From positions 62,001-126,000 of IMG/VR virus record IMGVR_UViG_3300031951_000034: a stretch of DNA of 64,000 nt; one strand, 5' to 3'. Shown piece after piece: positions 25,848-34,664 of the stretch (position 1 is its first letter; every line of letters starts with the position of its first letter). Source of the stretch: a virus. Made by a program: the position numbers and the translations under genes. The notes under the pieces are model-generated. The model was given only the letters and a program-made list of their open reading frames with translations. It made no database searches and was not told the origin of the DNA.

Positions 25848-27098
25848 ATGGCACTAGGAATAAACGAAACAATACAAGGCGAAACAAAAACATCAAAACA
25901 CTTAGTCTACAGAGAGGGAGTAAGAGTTCAATACACCAAAAAAGATAAAAATATAACTGCATGTATTTTACCTGCAATTGCAGATATAAATGACAAAGCT
26001 AGTTATCTTTCATACAGGCAGGAAGATGATCCTCAAATGTTTACAAAATGGGCGGTTGGATTAAAGTTTCATCCATTTGTGAACAGAGATCAAAATATCA
26101 TCAGTCCTACATCGTTCGATCATACCGCTTACGACCCAATTGATGAGTTCATTAGAGTTGCAAAAGCAGATCCAGAATATTGTGAGCTCGCTGGATTTGG
26201 CGCTGACGGAAAAAGAATGCCGAATGCGTATAAAAACCCAGATGTTAGGCTTAGCACTAAATGGTCTGGATATATTGTAAATTCAATCATTCTTTATGAT
26301 CGTGATCAAGATTCTGAAAAATCGATTCTATTGCAAATACCAAACACAGCATTTAGGCGCTCTGGCTCAGCAAAAGATGGAGGTCAGCAATGGGGACTAT
26401 TATCGGAGCTAAACAGAAAAAATAGAAAAGCAGATTCTGGGTCTGCTGATAGTTATTATTGGGGGGATATAACAGACCCCAAAGCTCTGATTCCATGTAG
26501 TCTTAAACTGACACCGAACCCCGCTGGGGGTATAGCCATATACAATATGGTGCCTATTGACGATGAAGATCCAGTCAAAATCTCAAGGACTACCCTTGAA
26601 AGTAGGTATGACCTAGACAATGTTTTATATGAAATCACTGAATCAGAAATGATAGACAGAATGGTTTATTATTTCTCTGATGTGCCCAAGCTTCTAAAGA
26701 GAGCTTATGCATCTAGGGTTCCAAACATTGATAGACTTATTACTAGCGCAAAAGCGGTCAGAGTAACAGTAGAGGATCAAGACGAGGATAATGACACAAT
26801 TGAAGAGTCTTTTGTTGCTTCTAGTAAAAAGAACAATAAAGTTGAGTCAAAATCATCATCAAAATCTATCGAAGATGAAGAGGAAATTGGAAACGAGAAT
26901 ACAAGAAGTTTCGCCCCAGAAGAGGATGATCTTCCAGCTCCTTCCAAAAAATCAAAAAATATAGTAGTTGACGAAGACGAAGATGAAGATATAGATATGT
27001 CAGAAGACAAAGAAATATCAGTGCCCACAAGAAAGGTATCCAAAACTTCTTCGGCTTCAGAGTCCAAAAAAGTAAGCATTAGAGATCTAATGGATTAA
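25848..27098 (+). CDS. probable single-stranded DNA-binding protein
   Basis: 416 aa. The first 300 residues form a globular domain with a charged, aromatic N-terminal part. The last 110 residues are a long acidic, Ser-rich tail (DEDEDEDIDMSEDKE), ending with a conserved-looking VSIRDLMD tip. An acidic tail with a terminal peptide is the hallmark of SSB/gp32-type proteins that dock partners. The position between polymerase and recombinase agrees. No family match can be seen in the core, so this is inferred. Confidence 0.55.
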   Translation: MALGINETIQGETKTSKHLVYREGVRVQYTKKDKNITACILPAIADINDKASYLSYRQEDDPQMFTKWAVGLKFHPFVNRDQNIISPTSFDHTAYDPIDEFIRVAKADPEYCELAGFGADGKRMPNAYKNPDVRLSTKWSGYIVNSIILYDRDQDSEKSILLQIPNTAFRRSGSAKDGGQQWGLLSELNRKNRKADSGSADSYYWGDITDPKALIPCSLKLTPNPAGGIAIYNMVPIDDEDPVKISRTTLESRYDLDNVLYEITESEMIDRMVYYFSDVPKLLKRAYASRVPNIDRLITSAKAVRVTVEDQDEDNDTIEESFVASSKKNNKVESKSSSKSIEDEEEIGNENTRSFAPEEDDLPAPSKKSKNIVVDEDEDEDIDMSEDKEISVPTRKVSKTSSASESKKVSIRDLMD

Positions 27099-27107
27099 TT
27101 TATAATC

Positions 27108-27145
27108 AAAATACGCCATAGCCCCCACTATGGCGTATTTTCTTT
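27108..27145 (+). terminator. rho-independent terminator
   Basis: A perfect 14-bp stem AAAATACGCCATAG / CTATGGCGTATTTT (27108-27121, 27128-27141) with loop CCCCCA. Being A-tailed and T-tailed it could work on both strands. Confidence 0.88.
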
Positions 27146-27183
27146 AACTTTTACATAATAATAACACAATCAATAATTTAAAT

Positions 27184-28554
27184 ATGCCAAGACCAAAGAA
27201 AATAAAAACAGACGAATTAGCATTAATCAACCCCATTGATCAATATTTTATGGAATCTGCTAGTTCAATTGAAGAGAAATACGGCCTAGACAGGGTTAGC
27301 TCTGCCTTAGAGGAGGACGCAAACCTAAAGTATTTAGAGGTTCCAGATCTAGGACTACAATGGAGCCTTGGAAGAAAGGGATTTGCTTTGGGCAGGGTCA
27401 TGCAAGTAATGGGATCTGAGGGATCTAGTAAAACTAGTTTTGCATTATGGGTTGCCAATATTTGCATGAAGTCTGGGGGGATAGCTGCCATGATCGAGAC
27501 CGAAATGGCTTCTTCCACAAGGCACATGAAAAACTATCTTAGTGATCCAGCGAGATTCAGGATTTTCCACGCAGACACTATTGAAGATGGCCTTAAGATG
27601 ACTATTGACCAATTGAATCTATTTCTTCGCATAGATCCACAAGGAGTAATACCTAAAGTTTTAATTTTTGATAGTATTGCTGGTTCCTCAGAAGCAAGAA
27701 CGCAAAATGATGAAGACAACTTTATTCAAGCAAGGGTAGGTGGTTCGGCAAAGATAATTAAAGACGCCACAAATTTAATTAAATGTAAATTAAAAGAAAC
27801 AAATACTTTATGGATAGTTTTAAATCAGGGCAGAGAGTTAATTCAAACAGCCTTTGGGGGTGGATTAATCCCCGACATTGATAAGATGATCGGTTCAGGA
27901 GGAAAAGCTATTCCCTTCGCGGCAACATATTGGCTTATTTTAAAAAGAAACGCCGCAACAAAAGAAGACGGAGCCACCTCCGGTTTTAAAGTTAAAGGTG
28001 TTTTCAAGAAGAATAAATTAGCACAGCCAGGTAGAATTTTTTACTTTAATGTAAAATGGGGAGAATCTTTTGATTTTATTGAATCCACTACAAATCTTTT
28101 GGCTGCTGCAGTGCCTGCTCTTCCTGAAGGAGCCGACCCAAACGAACCAGTCAAGAAAGGCGGAATACTTGGATTGCAGGCTGCTAAAGGTGGCACATTT
28201 TTCAGCGAAGAGCTAAATATAGATAAAACTGAGGCAATGAAAGCTGAAGATATTTACGAACTAGCTCATAGCGAAGAATACTATAAGAGATGCCAAGAAG
28301 AGCTAGGGGTGCCAACCGAAGACACGGTAGCCACTTTTAACTATGAGGCTGCACTGCAAAATAAACACAAAGCATTTAAAAAGGCAACAAATGAATCAAG
28401 ACTTAGCACTGAACTCTCCCCATCATCAGTATCTTCACCAATCGGATCAGATGACGGGAAGCAACAAAATGATGAAATTGAGGAAAAAGGCAGCGACAAT
28501 GATTTCATCCAAGATGAAGCTGGGGATCCCATCGAAGCTCTTGTCGAGCAGTGA
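27184..28554 (+). CDS. RecA/UvsX-like recombinase
   Basis: 456 aa strand-exchange protein. Walker A is GSEGSSKTS (about 79-87), Walker B VLIFDSIAG (about 159-167); the IETE stretch contains the catalytic Glu of RecA-like ATPases. A KGGI-rich region and an acidic C-terminal tail complete it. It should load on ssDNA with the preceding SSB-like protein and act with the SbcCD-type nuclease and UvsW-type helicase. Confidence 0.88.
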   Translation: MPRPKKIKTDELALINPIDQYFMESASSIEEKYGLDRVSSALEEDANLKYLEVPDLGLQWSLGRKGFALGRVMQVMGSEGSSKTSFALWVANICMKSGGIAAMIETEMASSTRHMKNYLSDPARFRIFHADTIEDGLKMTIDQLNLFLRIDPQGVIPKVLIFDSIAGSSEARTQNDEDNFIQARVGGSAKIIKDATNLIKCKLKETNTLWIVLNQGRELIQTAFGGGLIPDIDKMIGSGGKAIPFAATYWLILKRNAATKEDGATSGFKVKGVFKKNKLAQPGRIFYFNVKWGESFDFIESTTNLLAAAVPALPEGADPNEPVKKGGILGLQAAKGGTFFSEELNIDKTEAMKAEDIYELAHSEEYYKRCQEELGVPTEDTVATFNYEAALQNKHKAFKKATNESRLSTELSPSSVSSPIGSDDGKQQNDEIEEKGSDNDFIQDEAGDPIEALVEQ

Positions 28555-28984
28555 AGATGCCTTCCTTGAGTTAAACTCGATGCTATTCTCTAATGAGTAT
28601 GTAATAGAAAATTATCAGACACTATACGGAAGATTTAAATTCATATTTGACTGCTCTGACGAAAGATCATTTGAAATAAATAAAATATCAGATATCTTTT
28701 ATAAAAGCTGCAAATCGACACCTGATCATCCTTCTTTTAGAGATTTGTTTTTACATAGAAGCGAAGAGGTGTTAGAAAAATATGTAAGTCATATCTCTAG
28801 TGTATCTCAAATTGCCCTTGTACATATGAACTCTACACACGACTCTTTATACATATGCGTAAGCGATGAATTTAGCGAAAACGTGTTTGTGCCACATATT
28901 AAAATTCCAAGCAGTATTAACGGAGGTAGAGATGGATTGATAATATTTCCATTTAAGAACTTTTTAGATAATTTTAACTCATGA
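28514..28984 (+). CDS. hypothetical protein, 156 aa
   Basis: ATG 28514 chosen; the frame extends upstream to 28343 but that part reads recA tail sequence in another frame. Overlap with the recombinase is 41 bases. The protein is alpha/beta with no recognisable motif. It is ATGA-coupled to the RuvC-like gene, so it may be a recombination accessory. Confidence 0.5.
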   Translation: MKLGIPSKLLSSSEDAFLELNSMLFSNEYVIENYQTLYGRFKFIFDCSDERSFEINKISDIFYKSCKSTPDHPSFRDLFLHRSEEVLEKYVSHISSVSQIALVHMNSTHDSLYICVSDEFSENVFVPHIKIPSSINGGRDGLIIFPFKNFLDNFNS

Positions 28985-29469
28985 ATAAAATATGGATAGG
29001 TTGGGATAACGGCATTGGAAATATAAGCGCTGTCTGGGAGGACAAACTTGCAGACTATAGAATAACTCCTGTAAAAAAGTGCTTAAATTACACCAAAAAA
29101 GTTTCATACATAAATAGGCTCGATAGAAATAAGTCCAAGGAATTAATCTTATCCTGGATAGATGGATATATGCCTGTTATTTGTATAGAAAGGCCGATGG
29201 TAAATCCTGGCAGATTTAAGGCCACCGCATCAGGATTAAGAGTTCTTGAAGCACAGGAGTGTCTAATGGAGGATTTATGCTTGCCATATAGATTTATAGA
29301 CTCTAAAGAATGGCAGAAAGTTATGTTACCAGAAAATATTAAAGGACCAGAAACAAAAACTGCTTCTTTGGCTGTAGGTAAGAGACTTTTCCCCCACCTA
29401 TCCGAAAAATTCAAAAATGATGCAGACTCACTTTTAATAGCTGAATACATGAGAAGAAAAAATTTTTAA
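28981..29469 (+). CDS. RuvC-like Holliday junction resolvase
   Basis: RNase H-fold nuclease of 162 aa. Acidic positions expected of RuvC are present: WIGWDNGIG (D9), CIERPMV (E at about 71) and NDADSLLIAEY near the C-terminus (D at about 146 or 148). It probably resolves recombination junctions before packaging. The start overlaps the upstream stop. Confidence 0.8.
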   Translation: MNKIWIGWDNGIGNISAVWEDKLADYRITPVKKCLNYTKKVSYINRLDRNKSKELILSWIDGYMPVICIERPMVNPGRFKATASGLRVLEAQECLMEDLCLPYRFIDSKEWQKVMLPENIKGPETKTASLAVGKRLFPHLSEKFKNDADSLLIAEYMRRKNF

Positions 29470-29472
29470 TTT

Positions 29473-29844
29473 ATGAAAGATGTAAACTTATTAAATAACT
29501 TTTCGGAATCAGAAAAAATTCCCAATTTTTTAATGTGCATAGACGAGAATGACACAGAGTATGTTTTGCATTCTGGGGCTTATCCCTGTCTAGTTAGAAT
29601 AAATGGAATAGCCACTGACGAAGAAGACGATGAAGAAGACGATGATGATTACGGTGGATTAGAAGTAATCGATAAATACAAAAATCAACAATCTAAAGAC
29701 TCATTTGTTTTTGACGTAGAAGTTTTTAAAATTACTGAACTTGGGCTAAAGCCAATGGGGAGGGAAAGATCTTTAAAATCCGTAAAAGATTTAATAGGAA
29801 GATCCATCGATTATTATATTGCACAACAAGAGCAAGAAGATTAA
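29473..29844 (+). CDS. hypothetical protein, 123 aa
   Basis: A small soluble protein with a central acidic run (about 50-60, D and E only), flanked by beta-rich segments such as FVFDVEVFKI. Not recognised. Confidence 0.5.
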   Translation: MKDVNLLNNFSESEKIPNFLMCIDENDTEYVLHSGAYPCLVRINGIATDEEDDEEDDDDYGGLEVIDKYKNQQSKDSFVFDVEVFKITELGLKPMGRERSLKSVKDLIGRSIDYYIAQQEQED

Positions 29845-29855
29845 TATATAAAAAT

Positions 29856-30389
29856 ATGGCTAAAAAGAAAAACAAACCACAAGATGAATTAGAAGTAGAC
29901 TCGGTAGAGTCTACCTCTACAGAAGATACAAGCGCAACTGACACTGTACAGGAAAGCTCAGAAACCCCTGTTGTAGTTGAGGCACAGCAAGAGCCATCGT
30001 TACAACCAGAAGAAACAAAAGAAGAAGTTAAGGTTCAAGAGGATGTCCCAAAAATTAAAGAGGCGTCTACTGAAAACAAAACAGTGGAATCTGATTTCTC
30101 TACTCTTGAGTCTATCGCTAAATTTGTTACAAAAACTGATCCAACATTTGCTACCAGTTTCTTTAGCTTAAATAGGGGGTCGGAATCCCTTTTGATTAAA
30201 CAAGCTGGTGGAGTTTATTGTTTCTGTCGTGTGGTGCCAAGAAGCAGAAATCAAAACGGTCAAATATGGGAGGCAGAATTTTTAACCAATGTTCCTGCTC
30301 AGGTTCACACAAAATTGGTAAAAATCTTGAAGGATGCTGGAGTGCCTGACTCAAAGAGACAGTTCTTTAATCCATCTGGCCACCTGTAA
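29856..30389 (+). CDS. hypothetical protein with acidic linker, 177 aa
   Basis: Residues 1-85 are a low-complexity E/V/T/Q linker after a basic start MAKKKNK. The C-terminal 90 residues form a compact domain ending in a proline-rich strand (VPDSKRQFFNPSGHL). Unrecognised. Last gene before the terminator at 30417. Confidence 0.5.
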   Translation: MAKKKNKPQDELEVDSVESTSTEDTSATDTVQESSETPVVVEAQQEPSLQPEETKEEVKVQEDVPKIKEASTENKTVESDFSTLESIAKFVTKTDPTFATSFFSLNRGSESLLIKQAGGVYCFCRVVPRSRNQNGQIWEAEFLTNVPAQVHTKLVKILKDAGVPDSKRQFFNPSGHL

Positions 30390-30416
30390 TAGTTTAGATA
30401 CTATAAAGGTTATTTT

Positions 30417-30446
30417 AAAAGGGGCACGTTGAGTGCCCCTTTTGCT
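30417..30446 (+). terminator. rho-independent terminator
   Basis: AAAAGGGGCAC / GTGCCCCTTTT, 11-bp stem with a 5-base loop. It closes the recombination gene run. Confidence 0.9.
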
Positions 30447-30465
30447 TTTAGATGGGTATCAAATT

Positions 30466-30563
30466 ATTGGCTATAATGAGCCATAATAATATGTAAGTAA
30501 TTTACTTACATTTGTTAACAACCAACATTGCTGGTTGTTAATGAATCTGTTAACAACCAACAT
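30466..30563 (+). promoter_or_regulatory. operator-like inverted-repeat cluster
   Basis: Within 100 bases upstream of 30587 lie an inverted pair GGCT/AGCC (about 30470-30483), TGTAAGTA-ATT-TACTTACA (30492-30510), TTAACAACCA / TGGTTGTTAA (30515-30524, 30532-30541), and a 16-base direct repeat TGTTAACAACCAACAT (30513-30528 and 30548-30563). This looks like a set of binding sites for a dimeric regulator controlling the next genes. Which protein binds is unknown. Confidence 0.55.
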
Positions 30564-30586
30564 ACAACAATAAATAAAAAAATAAA

Positions 30587-31546
30587 GTGCAACAAACACT
30601 TACAAGATCCGTGACCCACGGAAAAACTGGGTCATTAATTAATGTAAATACATACAACAAAAATCAGGTAACCATTTTGCCTGAGGAGCAAACCCAAATA
30701 GGATTTGCTCTAAAACAAGGGAACACAGTAAAGGTGGCTTCTTACAAAGTAAGAAATGGTGTTGCAAGACTCATGGGAGCGTCTTGCGGCACACCTCCTT
30801 TTATTGTGAACAAGACAGAGCAGGCCAGTGTAAACTGGGCTACTGCTGCCTTGCCATTGCCGCATGGAAATTATGTGGCTCCCAATGGAGGTAGTTGCGT
30901 TCAGACTCCAAAAGGTGTCGTGAGCAAAGCAACCGTCCCAATAAAAAGTCTTGTGACATTAACGCAAGAGCTGTTTAGACAACCCGGAGAAGATAGACTA
31001 AACTTGTTTGGTCTTGATAGCTCAGCTCAGGAAAAAACCGATGGGTGCGAAAAAGTAACCTTGAGACTAGGCAAGCTGAAGGCTTGTATATTCACTCGGT
31101 TTCTGACGACTCTATACGGTCCATCCCCAGAAACGGCGATGTTGTTTAAAAACATCATGAACTCATTGAGGGTCATGGATAACCAGACAATGAAAATGAA
31201 TCTACTAAAGCTCTACAACTGTGTAGAGCAACACGTAGAGAAAGGAGTAAGTTCTTCGACTTCGTTGGTTAGATCGAAAAACTTTAACTTCGGTAGACAG
31301 AGAGATAAACTACTAAAGATTGTGTCATTCCTGCCCGAGCTTGCGGGCCTGGATGACCAGTCACAAATTGACCTTTATAAGGTTAAAAACACAAGGGAAC
31401 AAATTCCACTGATCAGTGTTGTGGAAATTAACTTCCCTATGTCAGTCAGTAAAGCAGATAATGTCGGCGAAAACTTTTGCTTCCCTTCGACGTGGACAAA
31501 GTCCCCGTTTGAGGTGAGTCAAAAAGGTGAATCGGATACCTTTTAA
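30587..31546 (+). CDS. hypothetical protein, 319 aa
   Basis: Start is GTG at 30587 (no better ATG). The protein contains several Gly/Pro-rich beta segments in the first third and a helical middle. No motif is recognised. Its codons are visibly richer in G and C than most neighbours, and it sits directly after an operator-like region, which suggests a strongly and separately expressed gene. Confidence 0.6.
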   Translation: MQQTLTRSVTHGKTGSLINVNTYNKNQVTILPEEQTQIGFALKQGNTVKVASYKVRNGVARLMGASCGTPPFIVNKTEQASVNWATAALPLPHGNYVAPNGGSCVQTPKGVVSKATVPIKSLVTLTQELFRQPGEDRLNLFGLDSSAQEKTDGCEKVTLRLGKLKACIFTRFLTTLYGPSPETAMLFKNIMNSLRVMDNQTMKMNLLKLYNCVEQHVEKGVSSSTSLVRSKNFNFGRQRDKLLKIVSFLPELAGLDDQSQIDLYKVKNTREQIPLISVVEINFPMSVSKADNVGENFCFPSTWTKSPFEVSQKGESDTF

Positions 31547-31585
31547 AATACCGAAAACAACTAAAACACATAAACAATAAATATT

Positions 31586-31957
31586 ATGCTTAGTCAGGTA
31601 ACGAATACAGCAACAAAATTCGCGGTTAAAAATGCTCCAATTGTAGGTAAGTATGCCTTACAAGTAGGGGTGTCCACAGCTAAAACGGCAATCGGGGTGG
31701 CTACCACCTTGTGGGCCGTTGGCGCAGGAATCTGCATAGCAGAGAAAGTTAAAAATAAAGCCAGCAAACTCAGTGAGCTATTCGAAGAAAAACGGCGCAA
31801 TCGGGAGCTGGAGGAATTGAAATCGTTTACGGCTTCAGGAACAGACACTGTGATCAGTGAAACTATTTCTGAGGACACTGTAAAAGAATCGAAATTCAAT
31901 GTCGCTGATGTCAAATCGATCTTTGCGAAACTGACGAAGCTTCATCAGTTAAACTGA
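31586..31957 (+). CDS. hypothetical membrane-associated protein, 123 aa
   Basis: One hydrophobic alanine/valine-rich segment at about residues 30-52 (TAIGVATTLWAVGAGICIA), then a basic/charged helix and a polar C-terminus. Its 3' end is part of a hairpin that may terminate the transcript. Function unknown. Confidence 0.55.
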   Translation: MLSQVTNTATKFAVKNAPIVGKYALQVGVSTAKTAIGVATTLWAVGAGICIAEKVKNKASKLSELFEEKRRNRELEELKSFTASGTDTVISETISEDTVKESKFNVADVKSIFAKLTKLHQLN

Positions 31958-31962
31958 TGAAG
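31940..31962 (+). terminator. possible terminator hairpin at gene end
   Basis: CTTCATCAGTT / AACTGATGAAG, an 11-bp inverted repeat with a one-base centre that spans the stop codon of the preceding gene. There is no clear T run, so termination is uncertain. Confidence 0.4.
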
Positions 31963-31994
31963 ACGCCAGTTGTCATTAAGACAGCAGAGTCTCA

Positions 31995-32062
31995 ATAACC
32001 GCCATATTTATGCGTATATACTATAAGGTTTGTCCTTATAGTATATACGTATGGGGCGTTAA
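31995..32062 (+). promoter_or_regulatory. long intergenic hairpin
   Basis: A perfect 16-bp stem CGTATATACTATAAGG / CCTTATAGTATATACG (32013-32028, 32034-32049) with loop TTTGT. It is extended outward by an imperfect CGCC/GGCG helix. It lacks a T tract, so a role in RNA stability, antitermination or regulator binding is as likely as termination. Confidence 0.6.
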
Positions 32063-32131
32063 GATAACTCAATAAAAACAGCAAAATGCTATTTTTTTTG
32101 AAAAATTAAAAAAATGTGTAAGATATATATA

Positions 32132-32180
32132 CCTTTGTGATTAATTATTTATTTTGACAAATAATTTAATTACAAAGGTT
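32132..32180 (+). promoter_or_regulatory. imperfect palindrome upstream of 32194
   Basis: ACCTTTGT at 32132-32139 is the reverse complement of ACAAAGGT at 32173-32180, and the A/T-rich flanks between them also pair nearly continuously. It ends 14 bases before the start codon and could be a leader hairpin or an operator. The 5' half (TACCTTTG) also resembles a Bacteroidota -7 box. Confidence 0.5.
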
Positions 32181-32193
32181 AAAACAAAACATT

Positions 32194-32856
32194 ATGAAAA
32201 AAGACAACTTTATTTTAGCTACTGACTATAAAAATAGTTTTTTTAGCGCCGTCTTTTCTTTTGAAACAACTGTCTCTCCTATCAAGGGGCTGGACAAATA
32301 TGACCTTCTTCATGCCTACATGGTAGGCGAAATAATAAAAAGGTTTGATAAAGTGTATGAAAGTGATGAACCTCGACCATTCGTAGTTCAGCATTTGCTA
32401 GACCAGGTAAAGACCGTAATAAAATCTATAAAAAACAAATCACCAAATAAAAAAATAGAAAACTCATCAGATGAAATAAAAAAAGAATACCCTATTGAAA
32501 CAGGGCAAATAGATAAACTAATAGATGACGATACTGGATTTGTAGTTGGGACTTTTTTTGTGCCAATGATGTTGTCAGACACGTTAAAAGAATTTGATAT
32601 ACTTGAGTCAAAGAAAAAGAAAAATCTATGCCACATAGATATTCAAGGACAGTTTTTAAATGAATCTATAAATAATTTTTCTTTGATGTTTGACATGTTC
32701 TTTGATCTGATAAGGCAGAAAAACAACAATGACCCAAAGATAACAGAAGAAATGGTGTCAATTACAGCAGACCTACTTAAAGAGACGATAGAGTTATCTC
32801 TTGTTTCTACGGGAGAATTTGACGCATATGCGGAACGCAAAAATCAAAAAAAATAA
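32194..32856 (+). CDS. hypothetical protein, 220 aa
   Basis: Mostly helical with a KKEYPIET/DKLIDDD segment in the centre. No family recognised. It is preceded by a 236-base leader with two large hairpins, so it is probably independently regulated. Its end overlaps the AT-hook gene. Confidence 0.55.
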   Translation: MKKDNFILATDYKNSFFSAVFSFETTVSPIKGLDKYDLLHAYMVGEIIKRFDKVYESDEPRPFVVQHLLDQVKTVIKSIKNKSPNKKIENSSDEIKKEYPIETGQIDKLIDDDTGFVVGTFFVPMMLSDTLKEFDILESKKKKNLCHIDIQGQFLNESINNFSLMFDMFFDLIRQKNNNDPKITEEMVSITADLLKETIELSLVSTGEFDAYAERKNQKK

Positions 32857-33475
32857 AATAGCGAAAACTAAAACCGAAGCACCGAAGAAAAGGGGAAGAC
32901 CGCCAAAAAATAAAGTAGCTACAAAAATAGTAGAGACTAAAAAGAGGAGAGGAAGACCCCCCAAAGCAAAGCTAGTAAAAAAGGATATTCCAGCAAAGAG
33001 AAGGGGAAGACCACCAAAATTAAATAAAGAGGTGGAGAAACCAATCAAAAAACTGGAACCCAAAAAACCTATTATCAAATATGAAAACGAATTTGAAGCA
33101 AAACTTTTCATAAACCAAAAACCGTCTAGTAAACAAATAGATGAATATTCTAATTGGCTGGTAAAATACAATGAAGCTGTGGCTCAGACAGACTTCGAAA
33201 AACAAATAAAGCAAATAAATTCACTCCAAGAAATCGTAAATAAGGTGGTAGACAGTTCTACAGTAAATATAGTTATTCTACCTATCTTTGTAACCAAAGG
33301 AGACAAAATTACTTTTGTGCTGTTTGAACCTTTTGATAAAGGGGTTGAAGTGATCATCAAATATAAGACTGGTCTGGTTCCACCTCACTTGACATCGTCT
33401 GTAAAACATACAGCCGTGTGCAACAAAATTACTGAATCGGTACAAAAATTTGTTCCCGTAGGTGTTTGTTGTTGA
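32828..33475 (+). CDS. AT-hook DNA-binding protein, 215 aa
   Basis: ATG 32828 preferred; a TTG at 32801 is also in frame. Three AT-hook motifs of the form RGRPPK occur in the first 65 residues (at about 22, 41 and 59), separated by lysine-rich linkers. Such hooks bind the minor groove of A/T-rich DNA. The C-terminal 140 residues form a separate unrecognised domain. A role in phage or host chromosome organisation, or as a transcription factor, is plausible. Confidence 0.7.
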   Translation: MRNAKIKKNKIAKTKTEAPKKRGRPPKNKVATKIVETKKRRGRPPKAKLVKKDIPAKRRGRPPKLNKEVEKPIKKLEPKKPIIKYENEFEAKLFINQKPSSKQIDEYSNWLVKYNEAVAQTDFEKQIKQINSLQEIVNKVVDSSTVNIVILPIFVTKGDKITFVLFEPFDKGVEVIIKYKTGLVPPHLTSSVKHTAVCNKITESVQKFVPVGVCC

Positions 33476-33515
33476 GTATGATATTCAGTCAAAAAAATAA
33501 TTTTTAAAAATAGTA

Positions 33516-33544
33516 TTGACTTAAAAAATTTTTTTGTGTATCAT
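33516..33544 (+). promoter_or_regulatory. sigma70-like promoter
   Basis: TTGACT at 33516-33521 and TATCAT at 33539-33544 are 17 bases apart. Transcription from here would start just before the structured leader at 33561. Confidence 0.55.
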
Positions 33545-33560
33545 CCGAACTTGTTCTTTT

Positions 33561-33669
33561 CCCGAAACGCGTATGCCTCCTATTTTTACGCTCCGTTTAG
33601 ATCCGCGTAGCGGAGATCAACGGACAAGCGCAAGCTTGAGTCAAAATCGGTAGGCAACAGCGTTTCGGG
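33561..33669 (+). ncRNA. structured leader RNA or small RNA
   Basis: Closed by a 10-bp stem CCCGAAACGC / GCGTTTCGGG (33561-33570, 33660-33669). Inside are TGCCT/AGGCA (33574-33578, 33652-33656), CCGTT/AACGG (33593-33597, 33619-33623) carrying a hairpin TCCGC-GTA-GCGGA, and CAAGC-GCAA-GCTTG (33625-33638) with a GNRA tetraloop. It lies in the 235-base gap before 33711 with no T run, so it could be a cis-regulatory leader. I recognise no riboswitch class. Confidence 0.65.
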
Positions 33670-33710
33670 CTTATAATACTGGAAAGTTTGGAACAACAAT
33701 TAAAACAAAC

Positions 33711-34664
33711 ATGAAAACAAAAAAAGAAATTGCTCTTTTAAGAAAAAAATACATGGATCAACTTAGTAGCGTTATTTGTGAATCACATTTATGCTCTGTT
33801 GAACGTGAACAGAAATTATTAAAAGGTAAAAAAAGAAAGAAGCATGCCTCTAAAATTGGAAAAACTTTACCAAAGTTTGAGCAATTAGAGTTATTTGTAT
33901 CAGTAGATCAGTATGTTGATGTAAATGTACACGGCAAAGAAGCCATAGACGATTTAAATTGTGAGGAGGTAATGGTTTCTGAAACAGAAATTAATAAGGG
34001 TAAAGTTCCTGAACAAAGTGTTTCATTGGTTTCCCCTATCATGACGGAAGAACCTATTATAAATATTCGCCGTTTTGAAAATATAGTGTCTTGGATTCCC
34101 TCACAGATAAAATTCAATGATTTAATTGAAGAAGAATATCTTACTCTTGAAGAATTAAGGTTATGGTTGTCTAAAGATGATTTGTACAGTCTTCTATACA
34201 AAGACCAGATAAGTGACGAAAACAATACAGATTTCTTTACAGAAAAAGAAGCAGAAAGATTTGTCGGCGAATTTTTTAATACAGAACAGGGGCAGGAATA
34301 CCTGATGTATAAGTGGAGAAAAGCAATTAGGTGTATAAACAATGAATTGCGATCTAGGATAGGAATTATCAGGTTAGGTAAAAATAGGCTGCCTAATAGT
34401 CCTAGGGTTTGGATAGGTAGAAATTCTTGCGCAGGGTCAAGTAGAATATTAGTTAAAGGATTTGACTCAGAACTGGAATTGGTAGCAGAGAAACTTGTCA
34501 ATGCCTTTGTCGGTAAAGATGCTTTTGATAAAGCATGGGACCTTTGTTATCGCGGCGGGACATGGAAGATAACTGTTTATGATAAGTCAACAGTTGGAAA
34601 AACTATCCCCAAAATAAATAGCACGTTTTACATAGAAGAATTTGAAGGAGACGACCTACTATGA
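33711..34664 (+). CDS. hypothetical protein, 317 aa
   Basis: The N-terminal 50 residues are basic, followed by a beta-rich region and a C-terminal domain with GRNSCAGSSRILVKG and FYIEEFEGDDLL. The protein is not recognised. It has its own promoter and structured leader. The next gene is ATGA-coupled. Confidence 0.6.
   Translation: MKTKKEIALLRKKYMDQLSSVICESHLCSVEREQKLLKGKKRKKHASKIGKTLPKFEQLELFVSVDQYVDVNVHGKEAIDDLNCEEVMVSETEINKGKVPEQSVSLVSPIMTEEPIINIRRFENIVSWIPSQIKFNDLIEEEYLTLEELRLWLSKDDLYSLLYKDQISDENNTDFFTEKEAERFVGEFFNTEQGQEYLMYKWRKAIRCINNELRSRIGIIRLGKNRLPNSPRVWIGRNSCAGSSRILVKGFDSELELVAEKLVNAFVGKDAFDKAWDLCYRGGTWKITVYDKSTVGKTIPKINSTFYIEEFEGDDLL

Noticed and set aside
33908-34501. A 197-codon minus-strand open frame
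   Set aside because: It lies wholly inside the plus-strand gene 33711, has no recognisable domain, and reads as a Ser/Leu/Ile-rich antisense shadow.
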